In this document: positions 36,299 to 45,738 of the stretch, one piece after another
Position numbering within the stretch: the stretch's first letter is position 1
How the letters are laid out: each line of letters starts with the position of its first letter
From: Haloimpatiens massiliensis
Lineage (GTDB): Bacteria > Bacillota > Clostridia > Clostridiales > Clostridiaceae
Length of the DNA stretch: 64,000 bases
Direction: 5' to 3'
Assembly: GCF_900184255.1 (NCBI RefSeq)
Contig: NZ_LT854640.1
Span: 1,239,991 to 1,303,990 of the forward strand
Position numbers and translations under genes: made by a program
Notes under the pieces: model-generated
Database searches by the model: none
Told to the model about the DNA's origin: nothing
Seen by the model: only the letters and a program-made list of their open reading frames with translations

Positions 36299-37405
36299 CT
36301 ATTTTAACAAATTTCTTTCTGTTTCCTTATGAAATAAGTATATATTTTCCTTCTGGATAAGTAGATTAACTTCACTTTCTATTGCTACTTGCTGATGTGA
36401 TGGAGTTCTTAAAACCATACTTCCATTAGATGTGTCTACATGCACATAGTTTTCCGCTCCTAAATGTTCCACTACATGAACTTTTCCTTTTATATTTAAA
36501 TTATCCTCAGAAACATTAGAAGTTATGGTTATATGCTCTGGCCTAACGCCTAAAATACATTTTTCCCCTATACACCCTTTTTCCCTTACTATATTTGATA
36601 ATTCTCTATTTAAGATTATGCTACCTTCATTTAATACCATATATATATTTCCATATGATTCCTTTAAAATCCCATCCATAAAGTTCATCTGTGGTGAACC
36701 TATAAAACTAGCTACAAATATATTGTTAGGCTTATCGTATATATTTTGTGGAGTATCAACTTGCTGTATTAATCCATCTTTCATAACAACTATTCTAGTA
36801 CCCATAGTCATAGCTTCTGTTTGATCATGAGTTACATATATAAAAGTTGTATTTAAATCTTTATGTAGCTTGGTTATTTCTGAACGAGTTTGAACTCTTA
36901 GCTTGGCATCCAGATTAGAAAGTGGTTCATCCATTAAAAATACTTTAGGTTTTCTCACTATAGCTCTTCCCAAAGCAACCCTTTGCCTTTGCCCTCCTGA
37001 AAGCTGTTTTGGCTTTCTTCTCAAAAGTTCCTGTATACCCAATATTTCTGCTGCATTATTTACTCTTTTCTCTATTTCATCTTTAGATATTTTTCTCATT
37101 TTAAGTCCAAAAGCCATATTTTCATAGACAGTCATATGAGGATATAGAGCATAGTTTTGAAATACCATGGCTATGTCCCTATCCTTCGCATCTATTTCAT
37201 TTACTACCTTATTTCCTATAGAAAGCTCTCCCGAAGTTATTTGTTCAAGACCTGCTATCATTCTTAAAATAGTGGATTTTCCACAGCCAGACGGACCTAC
37301 AAGTACCAGAAATTCTTTATCTTTTATCTCTAAATCTACATTTTTTACTGCATGGACTTCATTTTTATATACCTTATTTATATTAGTAAACTTTAATCCT
37401 GCCAA
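36299..37405 (-). CDS. Sugar ABC transporter ATP-binding protein (MsmK/UgpC type)
   Basis: 368 residues. Walker [10 protein letters not shown] (about 38-46), signature [14 protein letters not shown], Walker [13 protein letters not shown] and the switch His in [11 protein letters not shown] are intact. A C-terminal MOI/TOBE-type domain (about 240-365) is typical for CUT1 sugar importers. It powers the two permeases encoded upstream, although three other genes lie between or beside them. TTG start after GGAGGG. Confidence 0.93.
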   Translation of the reverse strand: MAGLKFTNINKVYKNEVHAVKNVDLEIKDKEFLVLVGPSGCGKSTILRMIAGLEQITSGELSIGNKVVNEIDAKDRDIAMVFQNYALYPHMTVYENMAFGLKMRKISKDEIEKRVNNAAEILGIQELLRRKPKQLSGGQRQRVALGRAIVRKPKVFLMDEPLSNLDAKLRVQTRSEITKLHKDLNTTFIYVTHDQTEAMTMGTRIVVMKDGLIQQVDTPQNIYDKPNNIFVASFIGSPQMNFMDGILKESYGNIYMVLNEGSIILNRELSNIVREKGCIGEKCILGVRPEHITITSNVSEDNLNIKGKVHVVEHLGAENYVHVDTSNGSMVLRTPSHQQVAIESEVNLLIQKENIYLFHKETERNLLK

Positions 37406-37472
37406 TCTTTTCCCTCCTATACAAAACTTAACGATTAAATTTATTATTTAATCATTAAAGTCCTTGTAAAAT

Positions 37473-39323
37473 CTATTTTAAAAACTTTTGAAAAAACTCC
37501 ATATAATCTTCTAAGTTTAAATTATACTTCATTTCTACAGTTCTATCATCTGATGATTTCATTTCTTCCTTGTTGCCCAAAAGTCCACTTAAATCATTCA
37601 TTAAATTAGTAGTAAATTCATTCAATGATTTATCACTTAATCTATGCTGCATTTTATAATTTAGCTTATTTTCCATATCTCTAATAATATTCGAACTCTT
37701 AAACTTGTTCTGTATAATCATGAGCTTTTGGTAATCCTGAAGCCCATATCTTAAATTTTCCCATCTTACAGAACATATAGGCTTTAAATCACTACCTGGA
37801 TATAGAAAAAACATATCTCCTGCCTTCCATGCTGGGTACTTATAAGAAACATCCTCAAAAGGGTTAGAAGGCCAAAGAATATAAGCCCATCTTAAAAAAC
37901 CATCCATTTTAAAATAATAAGCATACCAACCTATTAATCTACTTTCTATAGGGGGGGATGTTAAAAAGTTATTTAATTTATCAGGAAAACAGCAAACATA
38001 ATAGGTAAGTTTTCCTCTATTCCTATTTTCTTTCCTTAAAGAAGGTGAATTTATACTTTGGATTGTAAGGGGTAAGCTTAATGATACATCATGAAAAGAA
38101 TGAGCATATTCCTTTAAAAAATTCATGTCATGAAGTGCTACCTTATAAAGTACTTTATGCTCTGGCACTAAACTATTAATAAACTCCATACATTCCTTAG
38201 CAATCTGTGGATTATTAGGTTCATCACTTATAATTCTCACCTTACTCCACCATTCCTTTTCTATAAAATGTTCTAAAAGAAGTTTTATATATACACCTAG
38301 TTCTTCTTTGGAATTTATGTACTTAAAACTTCCAGTACTTTCATTTAAATAATTAATCCTAATAGGATCTTTATAATCCTTTAAAGGATTTCCAAAACTC
38401 ATGGCATCCCAATTACCTAAAAGCCCAAATAAATCTATTTCTTCCTCTATACCTTGTTCCATACACAATTCAATATACCTATCTAATATAGAAAAATCAC
38501 AATTTAAATTTTCATATTGATCTTTTTTTACTTTAACTAGATTACTTTCAAAAAGATTTGCCTGCTTTTCTTTAACTTTATAACAACCCTGCCCCGCCCA
38601 CGGAAAATCAGATACTACAACAGTTATAGTTTTCTGTCCTAAAGAAGCCAGTTCCTTTGTATAATTTTTTATTATACTAAAATGTTCCTCCGACCACAAA
38701 GGCACCTTGTAATATGTAGACAAGCTTCTCAAGTGTTGCCATAAATCCAAATAGAAATTTTCCTGTTTTAATGGCTTTAAAACTATATCCATAATATTTA
38801 TATTTATAACTTCATTAGCTATTTTTTGTTCCTCTAAGTATTCACTCTGTAAATACATATTTAATTTAATTGAAAGTTTATCTCCTATATAATTCTTAGG
38901 CACTTTACCCTGTATCCAAAGAAGCCTCTCTTCGCCTTTTTTTATTACAGCATAATTTTCTCTTAAAATAGCATCACCAACCAATTTTCCATTATCATCT
39001 TTAACGTACCCTATAAAATGTATTGAAAAATCTTCTTTAATTTTATTACTAATTTCCTTAAAATCTTTATTATTAATTTTTAAAAAATCTAAAGAAAATC
39101 TAACTCTATTTATAAGTCCCAAATGATCAATATTATTATTCATATCTAAAGAGCATATAAAATCCTCATCTGCCTTTATCATAAGACAAAAAGCAAATTT
39201 TTCTTCCTTAGCCACGTTTAATTTTACTGGTTTTTTAAAACTTTTATTTTCCCAAATTTCTTTAGGGGTTTCATTCTTTATATGCTTAAAAGATGAATTT
39301 AAAAAAATATACTGTACCTTCAT
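37473..39323 (-). CDS. DUF4091-type glycosidase-like protein
   Basis: 616 residues with no signal peptide, so cytoplasmic. An N-terminal all-beta region (~1-180) precedes a barrel-like part with YLDLWQHLRSLS, TVVVSDFPWAGQG, and IISDEPNNPQIAKECMEFI (possible acidic catalytic residues). The end RWENLRYGLQDYQKLM fits the DUF4091 C-terminal signature (W-E-x-L-R-x-G-x-x-D-Y). DUF4091 proteins are glycoside-hydrolase-like and not well characterised. In a sugar-uptake operon it probably acts on the imported compound; this is inference. Confidence 0.75.
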   Translation of the reverse strand: MKVQYIFLNSSFKHIKNETPKEIWENKSFKKPVKLNVAKEEKFAFCLMIKADEDFICSLDMNNNIDHLGLINRVRFSLDFLKINNKDFKEISNKIKEDFSIHFIGYVKDDNGKLVGDAILRENYAVIKKGEERLLWIQGKVPKNYIGDKLSIKLNMYLQSEYLEEQKIANEVININIMDIVLKPLKQENFYLDLWQHLRSLSTYYKVPLWSEEHFSIIKNYTKELASLGQKTITVVVSDFPWAGQGCYKVKEKQANLFESNLVKVKKDQYENLNCDFSILDRYIELCMEQGIEEEIDLFGLLGNWDAMSFGNPLKDYKDPIRINYLNESTGSFKYINSKEELGVYIKLLLEHFIEKEWWSKVRIISDEPNNPQIAKECMEFINSLVPEHKVLYKVALHDMNFLKEYAHSFHDVSLSLPLTIQSINSPSLRKENRNRGKLTYYVCCFPDKLNNFLTSPPIESRLIGWYAYYFKMDGFLRWAYILWPSNPFEDVSYKYPAWKAGDMFFLYPGSDLKPICSVRWENLRYGLQDYQKLMIIQNKFKSSNIIRDMENKLNYKMQHRLSDKSLNEFTTNLMNDLSGLLGNKEEMKSSDDRTVEMKYNLNLEDYMEFFQKFLK

Positions 39324-39377
39324 AATAATTCCTCTCTACTTTTAAATTTAATGTATGAATACATACTTTAACTGGTT

Positions 39378-40538
39378 TTATTGATAATTTAAATTAGCAG
39401 TCCACACAAAGGGAATTGGGAAAACCTTGTTTATGAACTTTTTTACTTTAGGTGTTTCTTCCAATAAATCCCCTTTATCTTTTACCCCTTCAAACACTAA
39501 CTTAGTAGCTATTCCTATAGATGGGATTTTCAAATCTTCATCTTCTATAATTATATGAAGTCCATCTTCTCCATTTACAAATTTAAATTTATCAACTATC
39601 TCCTCTTCTACATACTGATAAAAATACGGTTTCAAATTTTCCATAAAACTTTTAAAATTTATTATTTTAACTGTACCATGAAGACAATCTAATTCCCTTT
39701 CCTCTGAAATGGAAAGATACCCCTTTGTATCTTTAATATGAACATAGCAATTTATATAACTAAGTTTTTTCTCATAAGCTATCCTTTTAAGACATTCATG
39801 TATATATTCAGCTTTTCCTGCACACTCAATCACTTGCCCATATTTGTTTTCATCATTTATTATTCTTAAAATTATATATCCTAAAAACTCATCATCTCTA
39901 GTAATAACATATTTATCATAAGTATAACTTCCCCAAGGAATAGTTGCTGCCCGTAAAAGCGTACTAAACTCCTTAAAAGTTCTTTTATATCTTGTGGAAT
40001 TCAAATTATATATCTGTACCATAGAATCAAAATATTTTTCTTGGTATTTATTTATACATAGGTTACTTTCTGATTTCACTGCATTTTTTTCCATATGTGG
40101 TTTTCCCAAATTTTCTGGAGTTATAGTATACTTATAAAAATTTTTAACCTTCATACATTGTCTCCTAGTGTATAAAGTTCTTTCACCAGATATAAGAACT
40201 ACATCTACTCCATCTTTATACATTTTTTCTTCTACTCTATCTAATATTCTTGAAGCATAATTTTTTCCTCTAAAATTTTCATGAGTACATACACCACCTA
40301 TAGATGCTGCATTTATAGTAGCTGACTCTATATATATTTTTTCCTTTAAAAAATTCACTTCACTTACTGGTTTATTATTCTCATAAATACCTATCATATT
40401 TCCTATATTGTTTATATTTAATAGCAGAGGGAATTCCTGTCCCATGGTAGAATTTTCTCCCCTAGTATCTCTAAATACATGATTTATAAGTTTTAAAACC
40501 TCTTCAAAATCTTCTCTTCTAGCAGATCTTAATTCCAT
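39378..40538 (-). CDS. GNAT-family N-acetyltransferase
   Basis: 386 residues. The GNAT acetyl-CoA fold is at the start: LRSARREDFEEVLKLINHVF, ASIGGVCTHENFRGKNYASRILDRVE (the R-G-x-x-x-A motif) and VVLISGE. About 230 further residues include a second, weaker GNAT-like unit, as in two-domain Eis-type enzymes. The start at 40538 follows GGGAGTGAATTTT. Its position between permease and DUF4091 genes suggests it acetylates the imported amino sugar or a derivative (inference). Confidence 0.8.
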   Translation of the reverse strand: MELRSARREDFEEVLKLINHVFRDTRGENSTMGQEFPLLLNINNIGNMIGIYENNKPVSEVNFLKEKIYIESATINAASIGGVCTHENFRGKNYASRILDRVEEKMYKDGVDVVLISGERTLYTRRQCMKVKNFYKYTITPENLGKPHMEKNAVKSESNLCINKYQEKYFDSMVQIYNLNSTRYKRTFKEFSTLLRAATIPWGSYTYDKYVITRDDEFLGYIILRIINDENKYGQVIECAGKAEYIHECLKRIAYEKKLSYINCYVHIKDTKGYLSISEERELDCLHGTVKIINFKSFMENLKPYFYQYVEEEIVDKFKFVNGEDGLHIIIEDEDLKIPSIGIATKLVFEGVKDKGDLLEETPKVKKFINKVFPIPFVWTANLNYQ

Positions 40539-40710
40539 AAAATTCACTCCCTTATTTTTAGTCACCAATCCCCAAGAACTACTCACTAATATTAATATAT
40601 AATCACGCTTACCTAATACTAAAAAACGTTGATCATGTTATGATACAAATTAGCTAATTACTAACTAATTTACTGCTAATTTTGTACTTTATTTAAATAA
40701 TAATTTATTA

Positions 40711-41520
40711 TTATCCTTTCATTCCCGATAAAGTTACTCCTTCTACAAATTTATTTTGAAGTATTAGATAGAATATAAGCGAAGGAATAAACGTAATGGT
40801 GGCTCCTGCCATTATAAGTCCATAGTTCACAGTGTATTGTGCTCCCAATGTAGAAAGTCCTACAGTTAACGTTCTTACGGTATCATCAGTTGTTATAATT
40901 AATGGCCATAAAAATTCATTCCAAGCTCCTACAAAAGTAAATATGGATAATGTTATTATAGCAGGCTTTATAAGAGGCAATACTATTTGAAAAAATATTC
41001 TAAAATCTGAGCAACCATCTATCTTTGCAGATTCCAATAATTCTTTGGGAATATTTAATATAGCTTGACGCATTAAAAAAACTCCAAAAGCTGTTGGTAT
41101 AGGTAAAATTAAAGCTAAATAACTATCTATCCAACCTAGCTTTCTCATTATTATGTATAACGGTATCATTGTAACCTGCGAAGGTATTATAAGAGTTATT
41201 ATCATAAAGAAAAACAACTTATTGTTTCCTGCAAAATCCATTTTAGCAAAAGCATAACCTGCTAGACTACTAAAAATAACAGTCAAAACCACACCACTTA
41301 TAGCTATAAACATACTATTAAAAAAGTAATGCATAAAATTACTATCTTTAAAAATTGTTATATAGTTTTGCAGGGTAACATCGGATAAGGATAAACTAAA
41401 ATTATAAGCAGTATACGTAACTTTAAAAGACATTATTAACATATATATAAAAGGAACCAACATACAACTAACAATTACAAGTAAAATAAAATCACCTATG
41501 GCATTCTTTAATGTTTTCAT
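40711..41520 (-). CDS. Sugar ABC transporter permease (MalG/AraQ type)
   Basis: 269 residues, six hydrophobic helices. The permease EAA loop that meets the ATPase reads ELLESAKIDGCSDFRIFFQIVLPLIKPA. The C-terminus is the usual NKFVEGVTLSGMKG of MalG-like proteins. The start at 41520 follows GGGAGG; a reading from 41598 begins in the intergenic palindrome. Confidence 0.93.
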   Translation of the reverse strand: MKTLKNAIGDFILLVIVSCMLVPFIYMLIMSFKVTYTAYNFSLSLSDVTLQNYITIFKDSNFMHYFFNSMFIAISGVVLTVIFSSLAGYAFAKMDFAGNNKLFFFMIITLIIPSQVTMIPLYIIMRKLGWIDSYLALILPIPTAFGVFLMRQAILNIPKELLESAKIDGCSDFRIFFQIVLPLIKPAIITLSIFTFVGAWNEFLWPLIITTDDTVRTLTVGLSTLGAQYTVNYGLIMAGATITFIPSLIFYLILQNKFVEGVTLSGMKG

Positions 41521-41557
41521 ATTTTTCCTCCCTACTTTCAACTCCAAATTTTTGAAA

Positions 41558-41630
41558 TTCCGAATCCCTAATAGTTCGCTAATAACTCCATTTAGCATTT
41601 AAATGCTAGTTATTGGATACTAGAATTTTT
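41558..41630. repeat. Palindromic repeat between the two permease genes
   Basis: GAATCCCTAATAGTTCGCTAATAACT pairs imperfectly with AGTTATTGGATACTAGAATT around an inner AGCATTTAAATGCT palindrome. Same character as the repeat between pyrI and pyrC. Confidence 0.6.
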
Positions 41631-41687
41631 ATTCTTAATTCCTTTTTCTTACTAAAATACTACAGTAATTGTTGCCTAGAGATTTCT

Positions 41688-42587
41688 TTAAATACTTGAT
41701 TCTTCTCTTCTTAAAAATTTTCTTTGAAGTATAGACATCATGGCTATTATAAGGAAAAGTATATTAGCCACAGTCATAGCATACCCAGCATTGAACTCTT
41801 TAAAAGATAAATTATATATATGCATTACTAAAGTCATAGTAGTAGTGCCAGGTCCTCCGCCTGTTAGTGTATATACTAAATCAAATATTTGAAAAGACCA
41901 TATAGTTCCTAAAAATACTACCATTATAGTTGTGGGTTTTAAAAGTGGAAGGGTTATATGAAAAAATTCTTGAAGCTTATTAGCACCATCAACTTTAGAA
42001 GCTTCATAATAATTAGAGGGAATATCCATTAATGCTGCTATATATATAACTATGAAATATCCTATATTTTTCCAAATAGAAATGACCATTAAAGTTGGTA
42101 ATGCTGTTTTAGGATTACCAAGCCAGTTAGCGCTGACATTAAACAATCTAGACATTATATAATTTATAGGAGACATATCTGAATTTAACATGACTCTCCA
42201 AACAATCCCTATTAATATCATAGAAGATATCACAGGTATAAACACCACTCCTCTTACAAATTTTGCAAGTTTACTTTCTTTTTTTCCAACAAGCCATACG
42301 GCCATTAAAAGTGAAAGGATAGTTTGAATTGGTACCACTACTAAAGTTACCATTATGGTGTTTTTAACCGCATCTATAAAAACCTTATCCTGAAATAATC
42401 TTTTGTAATTATCCATACCTGTAAACACTGCTGGAGTCATTATATTGTACTTTGTAAAACTAAAGTATATAGACATAATTATAGGTATTATATAAAAACT
42501 AAATAATATTATTCCTAAAGGCATTATATAGCCATAGGGCTTTAATTTACTTAAACTAATTTTTTTGTTTTTATTCACTTTTCTCAC
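41688..42587 (-). CDS. Sugar ABC transporter permease (MalF/UgpA type)
   Basis: 299 residues, six hydrophobic helices. The EAA loop is SNYYEASKVDGANKLQEFFHITLPLLKPT. VYTLTGGGPGTTTMTLVMHIY is typical of the MalF-like partner. GTG start at 42587; a second GTG three codons on is spaced similarly from GGTGAG. It pairs with the MalG-like permease downstream. Confidence 0.92.
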   Translation of the reverse strand: MRKVNKNKKISLSKLKPYGYIMPLGIILFSFYIIPIIMSIYFSFTKYNIMTPAVFTGMDNYKRLFQDKVFIDAVKNTIMVTLVVVPIQTILSLLMAVWLVGKKESKLAKFVRGVVFIPVISSMILIGIVWRVMLNSDMSPINYIMSRLFNVSANWLGNPKTALPTLMVISIWKNIGYFIVIYIAALMDIPSNYYEASKVDGANKLQEFFHITLPLLKPTTIMVVFLGTIWSFQIFDLVYTLTGGGPGTTTMTLVMHIYNLSFKEFNAGYAMTVANILFLIIAMMSILQRKFLRREESSI

Positions 42588-42715
42588 CGCCCGTTTTTAA
42601 ATATCAGTACTAATCTCATTCAATAAAAAATTTTGTACTAATGCTATGCTTCTTTCTGTAATATAATTGAAAAAGGATCGTATACATATACTAATATATA
42701 CAACCCTCTTTTAGT

Positions 42716-44011
42716 CTATTTAGCGTCTTTTTTTAGTAAGTCATTGGCATACCTTGCTGCTTCATCTAATGCTTCTTTTGGTGCTGCTTGACCATTCATC
42801 ATTTTTTGAAGTTGCTTCCATAAGTATTCATATACTTCTACACCGTGCGGAGCAACTTTAAGAGGTCTATATACACCTTTATCTTTTTCTATCATTTCTT
42901 TTAATTTTGGATCTCCTTGATATGGCTCATCTTTTGTTATTGGTGCTCTTGGATGATATTTATGGAATTTAGTCATAGATTCTTTACTTAACATATGATT
43001 CATTAATTTAAAAGATAAATCTTTATTTTTAGCTGATGACATAAGTGTTAATTGGTCAACAGACGCAAAAGTTCCCTTGTCCTTATTTTGTAACGATGTA
43101 ATAAATCCATATTTAAGATTTGGGAAAGATTTATCTAGTATCTCTGAAGCTGCTGAAGATAAATATATACAAAACGCAGCATTTCCAGGTCCAAAAGTTG
43201 TTTGTAGCATTTCCTTATTAGTTTGAGATATTGCATTTTCTGGTATAACTTTATCCACAAATTTAAGATCATGCAAGAATTGAGCTGTTTGTACACCAGC
43301 TGCATCATTAAACTTTACAGTCTTTAAATCATCATTATAAAGTTCGCCACCTGCTTGCCATAAAAATCCATACCAATTCCAGTTTAAATCACCAAAGAAT
43401 TTAGCTCCCCAGCCTTGTGCAAATCCCCATTGATCTATTTTTCCATCTCCATTGGTGTCCTTAGTTGCTTTTTTAGCTATTCTTCTAAAATCTTCCCATG
43501 TCACTGGAGGCTTTTCACCTATTTTATCAAGTATATCCTTATTGTAATAAAGTACCGCTGGATTTGCAGCTTCTATAGGAAGACCATAAATTCCTCCCAT
43601 TTCTTTTGCATCATTAATATATATGTAGTTTTCATAATCTTCTTTAGATAATCTCTTCGTTAAATCTTCTACTGCTCCCATGCTTATAAACTGAGGAAAC
43701 ATTTCTGCATACATGTAACCTACATCTGGTCCTTTTCCCGCTGCTATAGCTGTAGCATATTTTTCTGGATACGTCTCCCACGGAATTATTTCTAAACTAA
43801 TTTCACAGTTATTTTTTTCTTCAAATTCTTTTAAAATTGGTTCCCAAACTGGTTTATCATTTTCACCTATAGGTGGCAACCAAACTGTTATGTGTTCTTT
43901 TTTACCTTTATTATCACTTTGTCCTTCCTTTTTATTTCCACACCCTGCTAAAGTTCCAAAAGCCACTACTACTAATAAAAATAAAGCAAATATCCGATTA
44001 AACTTTTTCAT
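42716..44011 (-). CDS. Sugar-binding lipoprotein of ABC importer
   Basis: 431 residues. A lipoprotein signal (LLVVVAFGTLAGCGNKK) gives a membrane-anchored Cys at about residue 24. The rest is a cluster B extracellular sugar-binding fold (VTWEDFRRIAKKATKDTNGDGKIDQWGF with an EF-hand-like Asp loop; YGLPIEAANPAVLYYNKDIL). First gene of the operon. GGAAGGAGATAATTATTT precedes the ATG. An insertion sequence ends about 100 bases upstream, so the original promoter may have been separated. Confidence 0.93.
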   Translation of the reverse strand: MKKFNRIFALFLLVVVAFGTLAGCGNKKEGQSDNKGKKEHITVWLPPIGENDKPVWEPILKEFEEKNNCEISLEIIPWETYPEKYATAIAAGKGPDVGYMYAEMFPQFISMGAVEDLTKRLSKEDYENYIYINDAKEMGGIYGLPIEAANPAVLYYNKDILDKIGEKPPVTWEDFRRIAKKATKDTNGDGKIDQWGFAQGWGAKFFGDLNWNWYGFLWQAGGELYNDDLKTVKFNDAAGVQTAQFLHDLKFVDKVIPENAISQTNKEMLQTTFGPGNAAFCIYLSSAASEILDKSFPNLKYGFITSLQNKDKGTFASVDQLTLMSSAKNKDLSFKLMNHMLSKESMTKFHKYHPRAPITKDEPYQGDPKLKEMIEKDKGVYRPLKVAPHGVEVYEYLWKQLQKMMNGQAAPKEALDEAARYANDLLKKDAK

Positions 44012-44114
44012 AAATAATTATCTCCTTCCTTAGCAAAACTTTTCGACTAATTTACTATTTTTTCTCACTATTTATAAGTTTTTTTATCTTTTTTGACTAT
44101 TTGTTAATTAAATA

Positions 44115-45578
44115 CTTAACTTCTTTAATTTTAAAAGCTAAAAACCCAAATATAGATGTAAGTTCTTTAATAGGAATATAGTTACAGCATTTAATTCTAT
44201 ACTTTCCCTATAAGTAACTTACAAAATTTTTTAAGAAACTAATTTTAATTCAGCAAGTATTGTGTCTAAAGGTATATCATTTTTAGCTTCCTCATAAACA
44301 AAACGCACCAATTCTTTAGCCGATAGGCTTTTTATAGACTTTATAGTATCACCAATGGTTTCAAGTTTTTTAGGATTATATAATCTATAAATCTCTAAAA
44401 AATTGATTGCTAAAAATGTAAGTAGAAAATACCTCTCGATAGAGAGTATACCTTGAACTTTATATTCGTCAAAACCTAAGTGTGTTTTAAGATATTTGTA
44501 ATTAGTTTCAATGTTCCATCTATATAGATAGTATTTTATTATAGCTTTATTACTAAGTTCTATGTCTGTAGACATTAGATATACTGGTTCTTTAAAGCTG
44601 TCCCCATCAACTTCATAGCAAATTAAGGCTAATGCATTTTCAATCTTTGAAACTTTGCCTTCGTATTTATATACTCTATAATCCTTACCTTCGACGGTAA
44701 CTACATCTAAGGTAGATGGATTTATATATTTAGCAAATTCCTTAATTTGCATTGAAATTCCTAATGGAGAGATTTTTCTATTAGATTTTAAAGCCCCAAT
44801 AAAGTTAAAACCTTTTAAAATACAACCATTAATTAACTTTTCGCTAGTGTACCAACTATCAGTAAGACAATATATTTTATCGCAGTTAGAAGGTTTTTCA
44901 AAAGAATTAATAAAACCTAAAGCTATATCTGGTTTACTCATAAATTTTTTATTATGATTTTTGCAGTTTTCTTCGTTAAAATAAGACTTATAGTTTAGCG
45001 GAATAGACATATCCTCTGCTACAAAATTAGAAGTAACTACACAGTGGGACCAAAGATTTTTACCTTCTGTATGGCAATGATTATAGCTTAATCCTTGCAT
45101 CTTCTTTGCTTGAGTTTTTGGATTAACAGTATCATCTATAACTAAGAATCCTACGGATTTAGGCTTTATGAGTTTATTAAAATGTAGTTTTAAATAATTA
45201 ATACGATTTCTATCTATGAGACTATCGTCCCATTTAGAGTTACTCAAAAATCTATATATGGAACTGCTGCTTTTAGCAGCTAGTATATATTCTGAAATCT
45301 TTAATAAAGATTTAGTGCCATCTAAATTTATTAATCCATTAATAATAGTGGATATATGATGAAATTGAGGTTTACTCATTCCATAATTTACATCATTTAA
45401 GTAATTGTAAAGTTCATCATTAATGGATACAATATGATTAGTAAATTTACTTGGCATACTGACAACCTCCCGTGTTTTAATTGAGTAGTAACTTTTATAT
45501 ATCACGGATAAGGTCAGTGTGCCATATTTATTTTTTGGTAATACTACCAATTTAACTTTTTATTTTGCAGAAGTTAAG
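44115..45578 (-). mobile_element. Complete insertion sequence (DDE type)
   Basis: Ends are CTTAACTTCT (44115-44124) and AGAAGTTAAG (45569-45578), an exact 10-bp terminal inverted repeat. They are flanked by the direct repeat TTAAATA on both sides (44108-44114 and 45579-45585). If the repeat is read one base longer, the duplication is TAAAT. The ~1.46-kb length fits IS4/IS701-like elements. The intact transposase and clean ends suggest a recent insertion. Confidence 0.85.
44231..45457 (-). CDS. Transposase, IS4/IS701-like DDE
   Basis: 408 residues. The DDE triad can be read in VIDDTVNPKT (first Asp), CLTDSWYTSEKL (second Asp) and YRWNIETNYKYLKTHLG (Glu in the Y-R-x-I-E signature). QGLSYNHCHTEGKNLWSHC follows the first Asp as in IS701-like enzymes. 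The start at 45457 follows GGGAGGTTGTCAGT; a reading from 45550 adds 31 unlikely residues. No frameshift or stop, so probably active. Confidence 0.9.
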   Translation of the reverse strand: MPSKFTNHIVSINDELYNYLNDVNYGMSKPQFHHISTIINGLINLDGTKSLLKISEYILAAKSSSSIYRFLSNSKWDDSLIDRNRINYLKLHFNKLIKPKSVGFLVIDDTVNPKTQAKKMQGLSYNHCHTEGKNLWSHCVVTSNFVAEDMSIPLNYKSYFNEENCKNHNKKFMSKPDIALGFINSFEKPSNCDKIYCLTDSWYTSEKLINGCILKGFNFIGALKSNRKISPLGISMQIKEFAKYINPSTLDVVTVEGKDYRVYKYEGKVSKIENALALICYEVDGDSFKEPVYLMSTDIELSNKAIIKYYLYRWNIETNYKYLKTHLGFDEYKVQGILSIERYFLLTFLAINFLEIYRLYNPKKLETIGDTIKSIKSLSAKELVRFVYEEAKNDIPLDTILAELKLVS

Positions 45579-45711
45579 TTAAATATTAATAAATTCACTT
45601 AGTTTTGTCTAATTGATAATTTCTATAAAAAAACATTTATTTATTATATTTTTCTATCGAACATACTGCTATTTTTATAGTACTGAGCATATTTAAAAAC
45701 TGTTAATATAA

Positions 45712-45738
45712 AAATAAAGCCCATACTGGGCTTTATTT
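45712..45738 (-). terminator. Terminator of the VanW gene
   Basis: AATAAAGCCC/GGGCTTTATT stem overlapping the VanW stop codon, with a T/A-rich tail on the minus strand. Confidence 0.85.
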
